From Paraburkholderia bryophila (GTDB lineage: Bacteria > Pseudomonadota > Gammaproteobacteria > Burkholderiales > Burkholderiaceae): a DNA stretch of 64,000 bases. The notes beneath the pieces were generated by a model. That model worked only from the letters and a program-made list of their open reading frames with translations, searched no databases and was not told the origin of the DNA. The first letter of the stretch is position 1. Every line of letters starts with the position of its first letter. The DNA lies in NCBI RefSeq assembly GCF_003269035.1, contig NZ_QLTK01000004.1, positions 1 through 64,000 of the forward strand. Direction: 5' to 3'. The position numbers were made by a program, and so were the translations under genes. Below, in pieces: positions 8,566 to 17,061 of this stretch.

Positions 8566-9734
8566 ATGCACCGCACGACACGCCCACGAGCCCTTCGTTT
8601 CCGTCGCGCCTGCCGAACGTCGGCACGACGATTTTCACCGTGATGAGCGCGCTCGCCGCCGAAAAAGGCGCGGTGAATCTGGGCCAGGGCTTTCCCGATT
8701 TCGGCTGCGATCCGCGCATTGTCGACGCAGTCTCGAACGCCATGCGCGACGGCCACAATCAGTACCCGCCCATGGCCGGCGCCGCGCCGCTGCGTCAGGC
8801 GATTTCGGACAAGCTCGCAAAACTGTACGGCCGCCGCTACGACGCCAACACGGAGATCACCGTGACTGCGGGCGCCACCCAGGCGCTGCTGACCACGATT
8901 CTGTGCACCGTCCACCCGGGCGACGAAGTGATCGTGATCGAACCGAATTACGACAGCTACGTGCCGTCCATCGAACTGGCCGGCGGCAAGCCGGTGTTCG
9001 TCACGCTCGAGGCGCCCGACTACGCGATTCCGTTCGACAAGCTCGCCGCCGCGATCACGCCGAAAACGCGACTGCTGCTCATCAACACGCCGCACAATCC
9101 GACCGGTACAGTCTGGCGCGAACAGGACATGCGCAAGCTCGAGGAGATCGTGCGCGGCACCAACGTGCTGATCCTCTCCGACGAAGTCTACGAACACATG
9201 GTGTTCGACGGCGCGCCGCACGAAAGCATGGCCCGTTATCCGGAACTGGCGCAGCGTAGTTTCGTGGTGTCGAGTTTCGGCAAGACCTATCACGTGACCG
9301 GCTGGAAGATCGGCTACGTGGCCGCGCCGGCCGCGCTCATGGCCGAGTTCCGCAAGGTGCATCAGTTCAACGTGTTCACGGTCAATACGCCGATGCAGAT
9401 CGGTGTGGCCGACTACATGAAAGACCCGGCGCCGTATCTCGAACTGCCCGCGTTCTATCAGCAGAAGCGCGACTTCTTCCGCGCGGGTCTCGCGAATTCA
9501 CGCTTCAAGCTGCTACCGTGTACGGGCACTTACTTTCAGTGCGTCGACTATTCGGCCATCAGCGACTTGCCCGAGGCCGAGTTCGCCCAATGGCTGACCG
9601 GTGAAATCGGCGTCGCGGCCATTCCGGTCTCGGCGTTCTATCACGAGGCGCACGAATCGGGCGTGGTGCGTTTCTGCTTCGCCAAGCAGGAGAGCACCCT
9701 CGCCACCGCGCTCGAACGGCTGGCGCGGCTCTAG
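8562..9734 (+). CDS. PLP-dependent aminotransferase (methionine aminotransferase, YbdL-like)
   Basis: 390 residues, class I/II aminotransferase of fold type I. Visible elements are NLGQGFPDF near 39, YPPMAGAAPLRQAI, Asn179 in TPHNPTG, Asp207 and Tyr210 in SDEVYEHM, and the Schiff-base Lys241 in SSFGKTYHVTGWK. The GQGFPDF and SFGKTYH signatures are those of the methionine/glutamine-type enzymes such as E. coli YbdL. The likely reaction is transfer of the amino group from methionine or aromatic amino acids to a 2-oxo acid. The start codon overlaps the PIN gene stop. Confidence 0.85.
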   Translation: MNAPHDTPTSPSFPSRLPNVGTTIFTVMSALAAEKGAVNLGQGFPDFGCDPRIVDAVSNAMRDGHNQYPPMAGAAPLRQAISDKLAKLYGRRYDANTEITVTAGATQALLTTILCTVHPGDEVIVIEPNYDSYVPSIELAGGKPVFVTLEAPDYAIPFDKLAAAITPKTRLLLINTPHNPTGTVWREQDMRKLEEIVRGTNVLILSDEVYEHMVFDGAPHESMARYPELAQRSFVVSSFGKTYHVTGWKIGYVAAPAALMAEFRKVHQFNVFTVNTPMQIGVADYMKDPAPYLELPAFYQQKRDFFRAGLANSRFKLLPCTGTYFQCVDYSAISDLPEAEFAQWLTGEIGVAAIPVSAFYHEAHESGVVRFCFAKQESTLATALERLARL

Positions 9735-9873
9735 GACGCCCCGCGCGATGCTGCGAACGACACCACGTTCCCCGTTATCGCGCGCAGCGGCCAGGTCAGC
9801 GTGCATGGCACGCCGTCACCCGCTCGACCGGCATGACGCCGCGGCGAACGCAAATCAGCCGCGGCACCTCTTA

Positions 9874-10521
9874 TCAAGCCGGGCGCGACGCCGCGACATA
9901 CGCCTTGCGGTCCTCGGTGATGCGTTGTGCCGCCGGCCTGGCACTGATCGCCTTCACATAGCTTTTCCAGTCGACGCCCGCATCGAGCAGCAAATCGCGA
10001 CCGTAAATGGTTTGCGTCGCCATGCCGACCAGCGGCAAGCTCACGAAACCTGCCGCGTCGGCCACGCCGAAACGCTCGCCGCCCAGGTACGGCCCGAACT
10101 TCGCGATCCGTTTGAAGCCGGTAATGTGATGCGCCAGCAGCTTCTCGACGCGCCCCTTGGTCGCGTCCGTCACCGTGCCGCCGAAAAACGCTTCCTTGTA
10201 AAGATTGCGCGCGGTCAGCTCGAGATGCACGTCGACGAACGTGATCAGTTCGCGCTGCTTGGCCGCTTCCCATGGATCGGCGGGGAAGATCGCCTTGTCG
10301 GGAAAGCGCGCGGCCAGATACTCCACGATGCATTGCGACTCGCACAGGTCGCCGTCTTCGGTCTGCAGATACGGCACCTTGCCGAGCGGCGAATGCTCCA
10401 GCACGGCCTCGTCCTGACTCGGTATCACGAACACTTCCTCGAACGGAATGCCGTGTTCGAGAAGCACGAACTTCACCTTGTTGTAATAGTTAGAGAGCGC
10501 GAAACCGCACAACTTGATCAT
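9874..10521 (-). CDS. Glutathione S-transferase family protein
   Basis: 215 residues. The N-terminal thioredoxin-fold domain (1-78) has the cis-proline element KVPYLQ and the glutathione gamma-glutamyl contact ESQCIVEYL. The C-terminal helical domain contains the N-capping Asp of GERFGVADAAGFV. The N-terminus reads LCGFALSNYYNKVKFVLLE, placing a Ser/Asn rather than Cys at the catalytic position. The start at 10521 follows GGAGA. It is divergent from the acyl-CoA operon and shares the 134-bp region with the palindrome at 10611. The 138 bp between its end and the aminotransferase hold only GC-rich repeats. Confidence 0.85.
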   Translation of the reverse strand: MIKLCGFALSNYYNKVKFVLLEHGIPFEEVFVIPSQDEAVLEHSPLGKVPYLQTEDGDLCESQCIVEYLAARFPDKAIFPADPWEAAKQRELITFVDVHLELTARNLYKEAFFGGTVTDATKGRVEKLLAHHITGFKRIAKFGPYLGGERFGVADAAGFVSLPLVGMATQTIYGRDLLLDAGVDWKSYVKAISARPAAQRITEDRKAYVAASRPA

Positions 10522-10610
10522 CGGGTGTCTCCTTTCTTTTGGGTGGGTGCGACCGTGCATCGACGCATCGATGCCAAGGTAGCCGCCTTCGAACAATCAT
10601 CCAGTAAATT

Positions 10611-10622
10611 GCACGATCGTGC
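10611..10622. promoter_or_regulatory. Palindromic operator candidate upstream of the acyl-CoA operon
   Basis: GCACGATCGTGC is a perfect 12-bp palindrome immediately upstream of a -10-like TAAAAT (10628-10633). That spacing is typical for a TetR-family repressor site on a fatty-acid or aromatic acyl-CoA operon. No regulator gene is in the window, so the protein is unknown. The site could also act on the divergent GST gene. Confidence 0.5.
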
Positions 10623-10655
10623 TATTCTAAAATAACCATGGAGTCGAGCATCACA

Positions 10656-12224
10656 ATGACCTCTCGCCATTTCAGTATCGAGACTATCGGCATTGTCGGA
10701 ACCGGAGCAATGGGTCGGGGCATCGCACAGATTGCCGCGCTCGCTGGCTTCACCGTGCGTCTGTACGACACCAATCCTGCTGCGATCGGCGCCGCGCGCG
10801 ATTACCTCGCCGAGACTTTCGCCAGATTAACGGCTAAAGGCAAGCTCGATCAGGCCCGCTCGCTCGCCGCGCTGGCGAATGTGAGCGGCGCGCAAACCAT
10901 CGGTGACCTCGCCGGGTGCGATCTGGTCGTCGAAGCCATCGTCGAGAAGCTCGACGTGAAGCAGGCGCTGTTCCGCGAACTCGAGACGGTGGTCAGCGGC
11001 CGTTGCGTGCTGGCGTCGAATACCTCGTCGCTGTCCATCACCGCGATTGCCGCCGGCTGTACCGATCCGTCGCGCGTGGTCGGCTACCACTTCTTCAATC
11101 CTGTCCCGCTCATGAAGGTCGTCGAAGTGATCGACGGTCTGCGCGGCGACCCTGCCGCCGGCGACGCGCTGATGGATCTCGCCCGTCGCATGGGTCATAC
11201 GCCGGTGCGGGCGAAAGACATGCCGGGCTTCATCGTCAATCACGCGGGCCGCGGCATGAATACCGAGGGCTTGCGCGTGGCCGGCGAAGGGGTCGCGAGC
11301 TTTGCCGAGATCGACCGGATCATGCGCGAACAGGCCGGCTTCCGGCTCGGGCCGTTCGAGTTGCTCGATCTGACCGCGCTGGATGTGTCGCATCCGGTGA
11401 TGGAATCGATCTACCATCAGTTCTATGAAGAGCCGCGCTTCACGCCGTCGCCGATCACCGGCACGCGGCTCGCGGGCGGACTGCTCGGCCGCAAGACCGG
11501 CGAAGGTTTCTATCGTTACGAAGACGGCAAGCAGCAGGTGCCCGCCGAAGAGCCCGCGCCGTCCGCGTTGCCGGTCAGCGTGTGGGTCAGCAAGCGTTAT
11601 CCGCAAGCGCATGAAGCGGTCGTTCAACTGATCGGCCAGGCCCGCGTCAAGCTCGACGAAGGCGCGACACCCGCCGCCGACTCGTTGGTCGTGGTCACGC
11701 CGTTCGGTCACGACGCGACCACGGCCGCGGTCGACGAAGCGCTCGACGCGAGCCGCGTCGTCGCGATCGACGCCCTCTTCCCGCTCGTCGCCGCGCAACG
11801 CCGCACGCTGATGACCACGCCCGCCACCACGCGCGCCGCGCGCGATACGGCCCATGCCCTGTTCGCCGCCGACGGCGTGCCGGTCACCGTAATCCGCGAC
11901 TCCACCGGCTTCGTCGCGCAGCGCGTCGTGGCGACCATCGTCAACATCGGCTGCGACATCGCGCAGAAGCAGATCGCCACGCCCGACGATATCGATCTCG
12001 CGGTAATGCTCGGCCTGGGTTACCCGCGCGGCCCGCTCGCGCTGGGCGATGCGCTCGGCTCAGGCACGATCCTCACCATCCTGCGCAATATGTTCAGCGT
12101 GCTGGGCGACCCGCGCTATCGTCCATCGCCGTGGCTCGCGCGGCGCGCGCAACTGGGCCTGTCGCTGACCCAACGCGACGCCGCCGACACGCAAACGCAA
12201 ACGCAAACGGAGATCCAACCATGA
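10656..12224 (+). CDS. 3-hydroxyacyl-CoA dehydrogenase, two-module type (PaaH-like)
   Basis: About 522 residues, nearly twice the 280 of a simple 3-hydroxybutyryl-CoA dehydrogenase. The NAD-binding Rossmann motif GTGAMG is at 15-20 and the catalytic His lies in GYHFFNPVPLMK. A first C-terminal helical domain (about 185-290) is followed by a second, degenerate Rossmann module and a second 3HCDH C-domain (FVAQRVVATIVN to the end). It oxidises 3-hydroxyacyl-CoA to 3-oxoacyl-CoA. The start is ambiguous: an in-frame ATG at 10638 sits almost at the expected transcription start, so I prefer 10656. The tail carries the hexanucleotide repeat ACGCAA (Thr-Gln repeats) and its stop overlaps the crotonase start (ATGA). 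Confidence 0.88.
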   Translation: MTSRHFSIETIGIVGTGAMGRGIAQIAALAGFTVRLYDTNPAAIGAARDYLAETFARLTAKGKLDQARSLAALANVSGAQTIGDLAGCDLVVEAIVEKLDVKQALFRELETVVSGRCVLASNTSSLSITAIAAGCTDPSRVVGYHFFNPVPLMKVVEVIDGLRGDPAAGDALMDLARRMGHTPVRAKDMPGFIVNHAGRGMNTEGLRVAGEGVASFAEIDRIMREQAGFRLGPFELLDLTALDVSHPVMESIYHQFYEEPRFTPSPITGTRLAGGLLGRKTGEGFYRYEDGKQQVPAEEPAPSALPVSVWVSKRYPQAHEAVVQLIGQARVKLDEGATPAADSLVVVTPFGHDATTAAVDEALDASRVVAIDALFPLVAAQRRTLMTTPATTRAARDTAHALFAADGVPVTVIRDSTGFVAQRVVATIVNIGCDIAQKQIATPDDIDLAVMLGLGYPRGPLALGDALGSGTILTILRNMFSVLGDPRYRPSPWLARRAQLGLSLTQRDAADTQTQTQTEIQP

Positions 12225-13009
12225 GCGCCGAACTGCTGACCTCGCGCCCGACCGAAAGCGAATCGACGCTGGTCCTCACGCTGTCGAACCCCGGCGCACG
12301 CAACGCGCTGCATCCGGACATGTACGCAGCCGGCATCGAAGCGCTCGATTCGGCGGAACGCGATCCGTCGATCCGCGCCGTGGTGCTGACCGGCGCCGAC
12401 AACTTTTTCTGCGCGGGCGGCAATCTGAACCGCCTGCTGGAAAACCGCGCGAAAGATCCGTCCGTGCAAGCCGAAAGCATCGACCTGCTGGGCGAATGGA
12501 TCTCGGCATTGCGGCTCTCGTCGAAACCGGTGATCGCCGCCGTCGACGGCGCGGCGGCCGGCGCCGGCTTCTCGCTCGCGCTGGCGTGCGACCTGATCGT
12601 TGCCGCGGAAGACGCCAAATTCGTCATGTCGTACGCACGCGTCGGCCTGACGCCCGACGGCGGCGGTTCATGGTTCCTCGCCCAGGCTTTGCCGCGTCAA
12701 CTGGCCACTGAAGTGCTGATCGAAGGCAAACCGATCGGCGCCGCGCGCTTGCACGAACTCGGCCTCGTCAACAAGCTGGCCAAAACGGGCGCCGTGCGCG
12801 ACGCCGCCGTGGCATGGGCCGACGAGCTCGGCAAGATTTCGCCGAACTCGATTGCGCGCATCAAGGGGTTGATCGGCGCGGCAGGCGCGCAGCCGCTCGC
12901 CGACCATCTGGTCGCGGAGCGCGACAGCTTCGTCGCCTCGCTGCATCACCGCGACGGCCTCGAAGGCATCTCCGCGTTCCTCGACAAGCGCGCGCCGGTT
13001 TACAAATGA
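12221..13009 (+). CDS. Crotonase-family enzyme (enoyl-CoA hydratase/isomerase, PaaG-like)
   Basis: 262 residues with the crotonase fold; the CoA oxyanion-hole motif is FFCAGGNLN (62-70). The two catalytic glutamates of true enoyl-CoA hydratases are missing: the positions hold Ser118 (AGAGFSLAL) and Tyr138 (MSYARVGL). An Asp is present at 146 in GLTPDGGGSWFL, as in PaaG-type and delta3-delta2 enoyl-CoA isomerases. An isomerase role is therefore more likely than hydration, although databases would probably name it enoyl-CoA hydratase. It overlaps the upstream gene by 4 bp and the downstream gene starts at its stop codon. Confidence 0.85.
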   Translation: MSAELLTSRPTESESTLVLTLSNPGARNALHPDMYAAGIEALDSAERDPSIRAVVLTGADNFFCAGGNLNRLLENRAKDPSVQAESIDLLGEWISALRLSSKPVIAAVDGAAAGAGFSLALACDLIVAAEDAKFVMSYARVGLTPDGGGSWFLAQALPRQLATEVLIEGKPIGAARLHELGLVNKLAKTGAVRDAAVAWADELGKISPNSIARIKGLIGAAGAQPLADHLVAERDSFVASLHHRDGLEGISAFLDKRAPVYK

Positions 13010-13737
13010 CCGAAGGAACCATGCCCGACTATCAATTACCTGAACGCCGCCGCATCTTCCTGATGCGTCACGGCGACGTCACCTACTTCGACGATTCCGG
13101 CCGCGCGATCGATCCCGACACCGTCCCGCTGAATGCCAACGGCCGCGAGCAGGCCAGCGCGGCGGGCCGCGTGTTCGCCGAACAGAACGTTCGTTTCGAC
13201 CGGGTGATCGTGAGCGGTTTGCCGCGCACCGTCGAAACCGCCCAGCGCGTGCTGGCCGAAACGGGGCAGCCGATCGAACTCGAGATCCAACCGGCGTGGC
13301 AGGAGATTCGCGGCGGCAAGCTCAGCAACATTGCGCCGCAGGATATCGAAGCCGCGTTCCTCGGCGCGTTCGACGGCATCGTGCAGGAGAGCACGCGCTT
13401 TCTCGACGGCGAGACGATCGGCGCCTTGTTCGATCGTGTGTTGCCGGCTATCGATGCATTGCGCGCGGACACCTCATGGGACACCGCGCTGCTGGTTCTG
13501 CACGGTGGCGTGAATCGCGCGATCCTGTCGCATGCGATCACGGCGGGAGGCCGCACGTTCTTCGGCCATCTCGCGCAAGCCACCGGCTGCATCAATGCGC
13601 TCGACGTCGGCACCGCGCCGCGCGACTGGGTGCTGCGCACAGTCAACTATTCACCGCCGTCGCCGCTGCATCGCGACGTCCGCAATACGACGATGGAAAT
13701 GCTCTACGCACAATTCATTCAATACAAGCGTAGCTGA
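13006..13737 (+). CDS. Histidine phosphatase family protein
   Basis: 243 residues. The catalytic RHG motif is in FLMRHGDVTYFD near the N-terminus, and the second active-site His is in VLHGGVNRAIL. This is branch 1 of the histidine phosphatase superfamily (phosphoglycerate-mutase-like). Its place inside an operon with a kinase and acyl-CoA enzymes suggests that it acts on a phosphorylated intermediate or corrects a side product of the kinase; that is inference. The ATG at 13006 overlaps the previous stop; an alternative ATG at 13021 follows GAAGGA but with short spacing. Confidence 0.82.
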   Translation: MTEGTMPDYQLPERRRIFLMRHGDVTYFDDSGRAIDPDTVPLNANGREQASAAGRVFAEQNVRFDRVIVSGLPRTVETAQRVLAETGQPIELEIQPAWQEIRGGKLSNIAPQDIEAAFLGAFDGIVQESTRFLDGETIGALFDRVLPAIDALRADTSWDTALLVLHGGVNRAILSHAITAGGRTFFGHLAQATGCINALDVGTAPRDWVLRTVNYSPPSPLHRDVRNTTMEMLYAQFIQYKRS

Positions 13738-13757
13738 ACCCGAACTGGAGGAGACAC

Positions 13758-14864
13758 ATGGTGCAAGCCACACAGAGCGGCGAACCAGAACGCAAACCGG
13801 ATTATTCGGCTTTCGAAGGCACGCGCCCGGTCAACGATCGGCAACGCTTCGACAGCGACGCGCTCGCGGCATGGCTGAGCCAGCACGTCGACGGTTTTGC
13901 CGGGCCGCTCACGCTGGAGCAGTTCGCCGGCGGACAGTCCAATCCCACCTTCAAACTGGTCACGCCGTCGCGCTCTTACGTGATGCGCGCCAAGCCCGGG
14001 CCGGCCGCGAAGCTACTGCCGTCCGCGCACGCCGTGGAACGCGAATACCGCGTGATGCACGCGCTGGCCGGCAGCGACGTGCCGGTCGCCCGCATGCTCG
14101 CCCTGTGCGAGGACGAAAGCGTGATCGGGCGCGCGTTTTACGTGATGGAGTTCGTCGATGGCCGTGTGCTGTGGGATCAGTCGTTGCCCGGTATGACGAG
14201 CGCCGAACGCGCGGCGATTTACGACGAAATGAATCGCGTGATCGCGGCGCTCCATAGCGTCGACGTCACCGCCGCCGGTCTCGCCGACTACGGCAAACCG
14301 GGCAATTATTTCGCCCGTCAGATCGGCCGCTGGAGCAAGCAGTACCTTGCGTCCGAAACCGAGCCGATCGACGCGATGCAGCGGCTGATCGAATGGCTGC
14401 CGCAGCATATGCCGGCGGAAACGGGCGAGCGCGCCTCGATCGTGCATGGCGACTACCGGCTCGACAATCTGATCTTCCACCCCACCGAACCGAAAGTGCT
14501 CGCGGTGCTCGACTGGGAATTGTCGACGCTCGGCGATCCGCTCGCCGACTTCGCGTATCACTGCATGGCGTGGCATGTCGATCCGACGCAATTCCGCGGC
14601 ATCGCTGGACTCGATTGGGCCACCCTCGGCATTCCCGACGAGGCCGACTACGTCGCGCGTTATTGCAAGCGCACCGGCTTCGAGATTCACGGCGACTGGA
14701 ACTTTTACCTGGCGTACAACATGTTCCGCATCGCCGCGATTCTGCAAGGAATCATGAAGCGTGTGGTCGACGGCACCGCGGCCAGCGCTCAGGCGCTCGA
14801 CGCCGGCAGCCGAGCGAAACCCATGGCGGAACTTGCCTGGCGCTACGCGCAGAAGGTGCGCTGA
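13758..14864 (+). CDS. APH-type phosphotransferase (ACAD10/11 kinase-domain homologue)
   Basis: 368 residues with the aminoglycoside-phosphotransferase/choline-kinase fold. Residues 54-80 carry the nucleotide loop FAGGQSNPTFKL and the lysine strand SYVMRAKPG. The catalytic loop HGDYRLDN is at 230-237 (Asp232) and the Mg-binding LDWELSTLGDP follows at 251-261. This pattern is that of the kinase half of human ACAD10/ACAD11 and of bacterial LvaA, which phosphorylate the 4-hydroxyl of 4-hydroxyacyl-CoAs. The partner ACAD lies 60 bp downstream. A strong ribosome site (GGAGGAGA) precedes the start. Confidence 0.85.
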   Translation: MVQATQSGEPERKPDYSAFEGTRPVNDRQRFDSDALAAWLSQHVDGFAGPLTLEQFAGGQSNPTFKLVTPSRSYVMRAKPGPAAKLLPSAHAVEREYRVMHALAGSDVPVARMLALCEDESVIGRAFYVMEFVDGRVLWDQSLPGMTSAERAAIYDEMNRVIAALHSVDVTAAGLADYGKPGNYFARQIGRWSKQYLASETEPIDAMQRLIEWLPQHMPAETGERASIVHGDYRLDNLIFHPTEPKVLAVLDWELSTLGDPLADFAYHCMAWHVDPTQFRGIAGLDWATLGIPDEADYVARYCKRTGFEIHGDWNFYLAYNMFRIAAILQGIMKRVVDGTAASAQALDAGSRAKPMAELAWRYAQKVR

Positions 14865-14924
14865 AGGTGCATTGAAGGCATCGAGTCCAATCGTTCGTTA
14901 CCCGTTTTATCCGCGAGGTCACAC

Positions 14925-16184
14925 ATGAATTTCGATTACACCCCGAAGGTTCAGGCATTGCGCGAGAAACTGCTCGCCTTCTTCGACGCGCACATCTATC
15001 CGAACGAACAGGCGTTCTACGCGGAGATCGCGCGCAATCGCCACAACGGCAACGCGTGGCTGCCCACCGACCTGATCGAACAACTGAAAGTGAAGGCGCG
15101 CGACGCTGGCTTGTGGAATCTGTTCCTGCCTGAATCCGTGCGCGGCGCCGGCCTGACGAATCTCGAATACGCGCCGCTGTGCGAAATCATGGGCCGCGTG
15201 CCCTGGGCGCCGGAAGTGTTCAACTGCAACGCGCCCGACACCGGCAACATGGAAACAATCGAGCGCTACGGTAGCGAGGACAACAAGCGCGAATGGCTCG
15301 AACCGCTGCTGCAAGGCCAGATACGTTCGGCGTTTCTGATGACGGAGCCGGAAGTGGCGTCGTCGGATGCGACCAATATCCAGACCAGCATCGTGCGCGA
15401 CGGCGACTATTACGTGATCAACGGCCACAAGTGGTGGTCGTCCGGCGCGGGCGATCCGCGCTGCAAGGTCTATATCGTCATGGGCAAGACCGATCCCGAC
15501 GCGCCGCGCCATCAACAGCAGTCGATGATCCTGGTGCCTGCCGAGGCGACCGGCATCACCGTGCACCGTCCGCTGACCGTGTTCGGTTACGACGACGCGC
15601 CGCACGGCCACATGGAAATCACGCTTGACAACGTGCGCGTGCCGGTGACCAATATGCTGCTCGGCGAAGGCCGCGGTTTCGAGATCGCGCAGGGCCGCCT
15701 CGGACCGGGCCGGATTCACCACTGCATGCGTTTGATCGGCCTCGCCGAACGCGCGCTGGAACTGATGGCGAAACGGTCGATGCAACGCGTCGCGTTCGGC
15801 AAGCCAGTGGCCGCGCAAGGCGTCACCCAGGAGCGTCTGGCCGAGGCGCGCTGCATGATCGAGCAGGCCCGTCTGCTCACGCTGAAGACCGCGTACATGA
15901 TGGACACGGTCGGCAACAAGGGCGCACGCGGCGAGATTGCGATGATCAAGGTGGTCGCGCCGAACATGGCGTGCCAGGTGATCGACTGGGCCATTCAGGC
16001 CCACGGCGGCGGCGGCGTCAGCGACGACTTCCCCTTGGCCTATGCCTACGCATCCGCTCGGACCCTGCGTTTCGCCGACGGTCCCGACGAAGTGCACCGC
16101 AACGCGATCGCCAAACTCGAACTGGCGCGGCATAGGGATGCCGGCGCGGCGGCTCGCGTGGAGTTGCCGGTTACGCGTGTTTGA
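14925..16184 (+). CDS. Acyl-CoA dehydrogenase of the ACAD10/11 type
   Basis: 419 residues, full-length acyl-CoA dehydrogenase. The FAD/acyl-CoA domain elements include [16 protein letters not shown] and the helical C-terminal domain ends [15 protein letters not shown], then [18 protein letters not shown]. In the catalytic-base region the sequence ADGPDEVH (Asp near 385) replaces the usual [12 protein letters not shown] is, as I recall, what human ACAD11 has. With the adjacent kinase it would convert 4-phosphoacyl-CoA by loss of phosphate into an enoyl-CoA, as proposed for ACAD10/11 and LvaC. It is the last certain gene of the operon; a GC-rich hairpin follows at 16270. Confidence 0.88.
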   Translation: MNFDYTPKVQALREKLLAFFDAHIYPNEQAFYAEIARNRHNGNAWLPTDLIEQLKVKARDAGLWNLFLPESVRGAGLTNLEYAPLCEIMGRVPWAPEVFNCNAPDTGNMETIERYGSEDNKREWLEPLLQGQIRSAFLMTEPEVASSDATNIQTSIVRDGDYYVINGHKWWSSGAGDPRCKVYIVMGKTDPDAPRHQQQSMILVPAEATGITVHRPLTVFGYDDAPHGHMEITLDNVRVPVTNMLLGEGRGFEIAQGRLGPGRIHHCMRLIGLAERALELMAKRSMQRVAFGKPVAAQGVTQERLAEARCMIEQARLLTLKTAYMMDTVGNKGARGEIAMIKVVAPNMACQVIDWAIQAHGGGGVSDDFPLAYAYASARTLRFADGPDEVHRNAIAKLELARHRDAGAAARVELPVTRV

Positions 16185-16269
16185 ACCTGCTCGAGGTTGC
16201 GACGGGTTGAGATAGGGTCCGCGGCGTCGCCAGCAGCATCGCGCGATCTATGCTCTAATTTTCGTCAAC

Positions 16270-16293
16270 AGCGGCGCCCTACGTGGCGCCGCT
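16270..16293 (+). terminator. GC-rich hairpin, possible terminator
   Basis: The perfect 9-bp stem AGCGGCGCC / GGCGCCGCT around CTACGT is followed only by a short T run. It lies between the ACAD stop and the GST start (16316), so it may end the acyl-CoA operon or partly attenuate the GST gene. Confidence 0.5.
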
Positions 16294-16315
16294 TTCACGA
16301 AACAACGGAGCCAGA

Positions 16316-17017
16316 ATGATCGACGTCTATAGCTGGGCAACCCCGAACGGCCACAAGGTCCACATCATGCTCGAGGAGACGGGTCTCGACTACGCCGCGC
16401 ACGCCGTGAATATCGGCACGGGCGATCAGTTCAAGCCCGAATTCCTCGCCATCAGTCCGAATAACAAGATCCCGGCGATCGTCGATTCCGCAGGTCCGAA
16501 AGGCGCGGACGGCCAACCGTTCGCGTTGTTCGAGTCGGGCGCGATCCTGATCTATCTCGCCGAGAAAACCGGCAAATTCCTGCCGACCGATCCGGCCTCA
16601 CGCTACGCGACTCTGCAGTGGCTGATGTTTCAGATGGGCGGCCTCGGTCCGATGCTCGGGCAAACGCACCACTTCCGCATCTACGCGCCGGAGCCGATCG
16701 AGTACGCGATCAATCGCTACACGAACGAGACGCGGCGTCTGTACGGTGTGATGGACACGCAACTCGGCAAGACCCCGTACCTTGCAGGCAACGACTACAC
16801 GATCGCCGACATCGCGGCGTTTCCGTGGACGCGTTCGTGGAAAAACCAGGGCGTCGATCTGGATGCGTTTCCGAATGTGAAGCGCTGGCATGAAGAGATC
16901 GCCGCGCGTCCGGCGGTGGTACGCGGTGTGGAAGTGCTGGCTTCGGTACGCCAGCCGGTCATGGATGAAAAGGCGAAGGAAATGCTGTTCGGCGCGACGC
17001 AGTATGCGAAGCGGTAG
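16316..17017 (+). CDS. Glutathione S-transferase, YfcG/YghU-like disulfide-bond oxidoreductase
   Basis: 233 residues. The N-terminus MIDVYSWATPNGHKVHIMLE is typical of the Nu-class/YfcG-like proteins, which use Thr and Asn near the N-terminus to bind glutathione and reduce disulfides. The segments SPNNKIPAIVD (cis-Pro) and FESGAILIYLAEKTG complete the glutathione site. The C-terminal domain includes GNDYTIADIAAFPW with the conserved Asp. The start at 16316 follows CGGAG. It converges on the MaoC gene with 44 bp between them. Confidence 0.88.
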   Translation: MIDVYSWATPNGHKVHIMLEETGLDYAAHAVNIGTGDQFKPEFLAISPNNKIPAIVDSAGPKGADGQPFALFESGAILIYLAEKTGKFLPTDPASRYATLQWLMFQMGGLGPMLGQTHHFRIYAPEPIEYAINRYTNETRRLYGVMDTQLGKTPYLAGNDYTIADIAAFPWTRSWKNQGVDLDAFPNVKRWHEEIAARPAVVRGVEVLASVRQPVMDEKAKEMLFGATQYAKR

Positions 17018-17061
17018 GTTCGCCGTGGTGCGGTTGCGGTGCTGCGCCGGCCTCGGCCGCG

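Noticed and set aside
9832..9866. Two copies of the palindrome GCCGCGGC between the aminotransferase and GST genes
   Set aside because: Such GC palindromes arise often by chance at this base composition, and no T run or promoter accompanies them.
12187..12210. Hexanucleotide repeat ACGCAA (three and a half copies) at the end of the 3-hydroxyacyl-CoA dehydrogenase gene
   Set aside because: A six-base unit cannot shift the frame; it only varies a Thr-Gln tail. Phase variation is therefore not supported.
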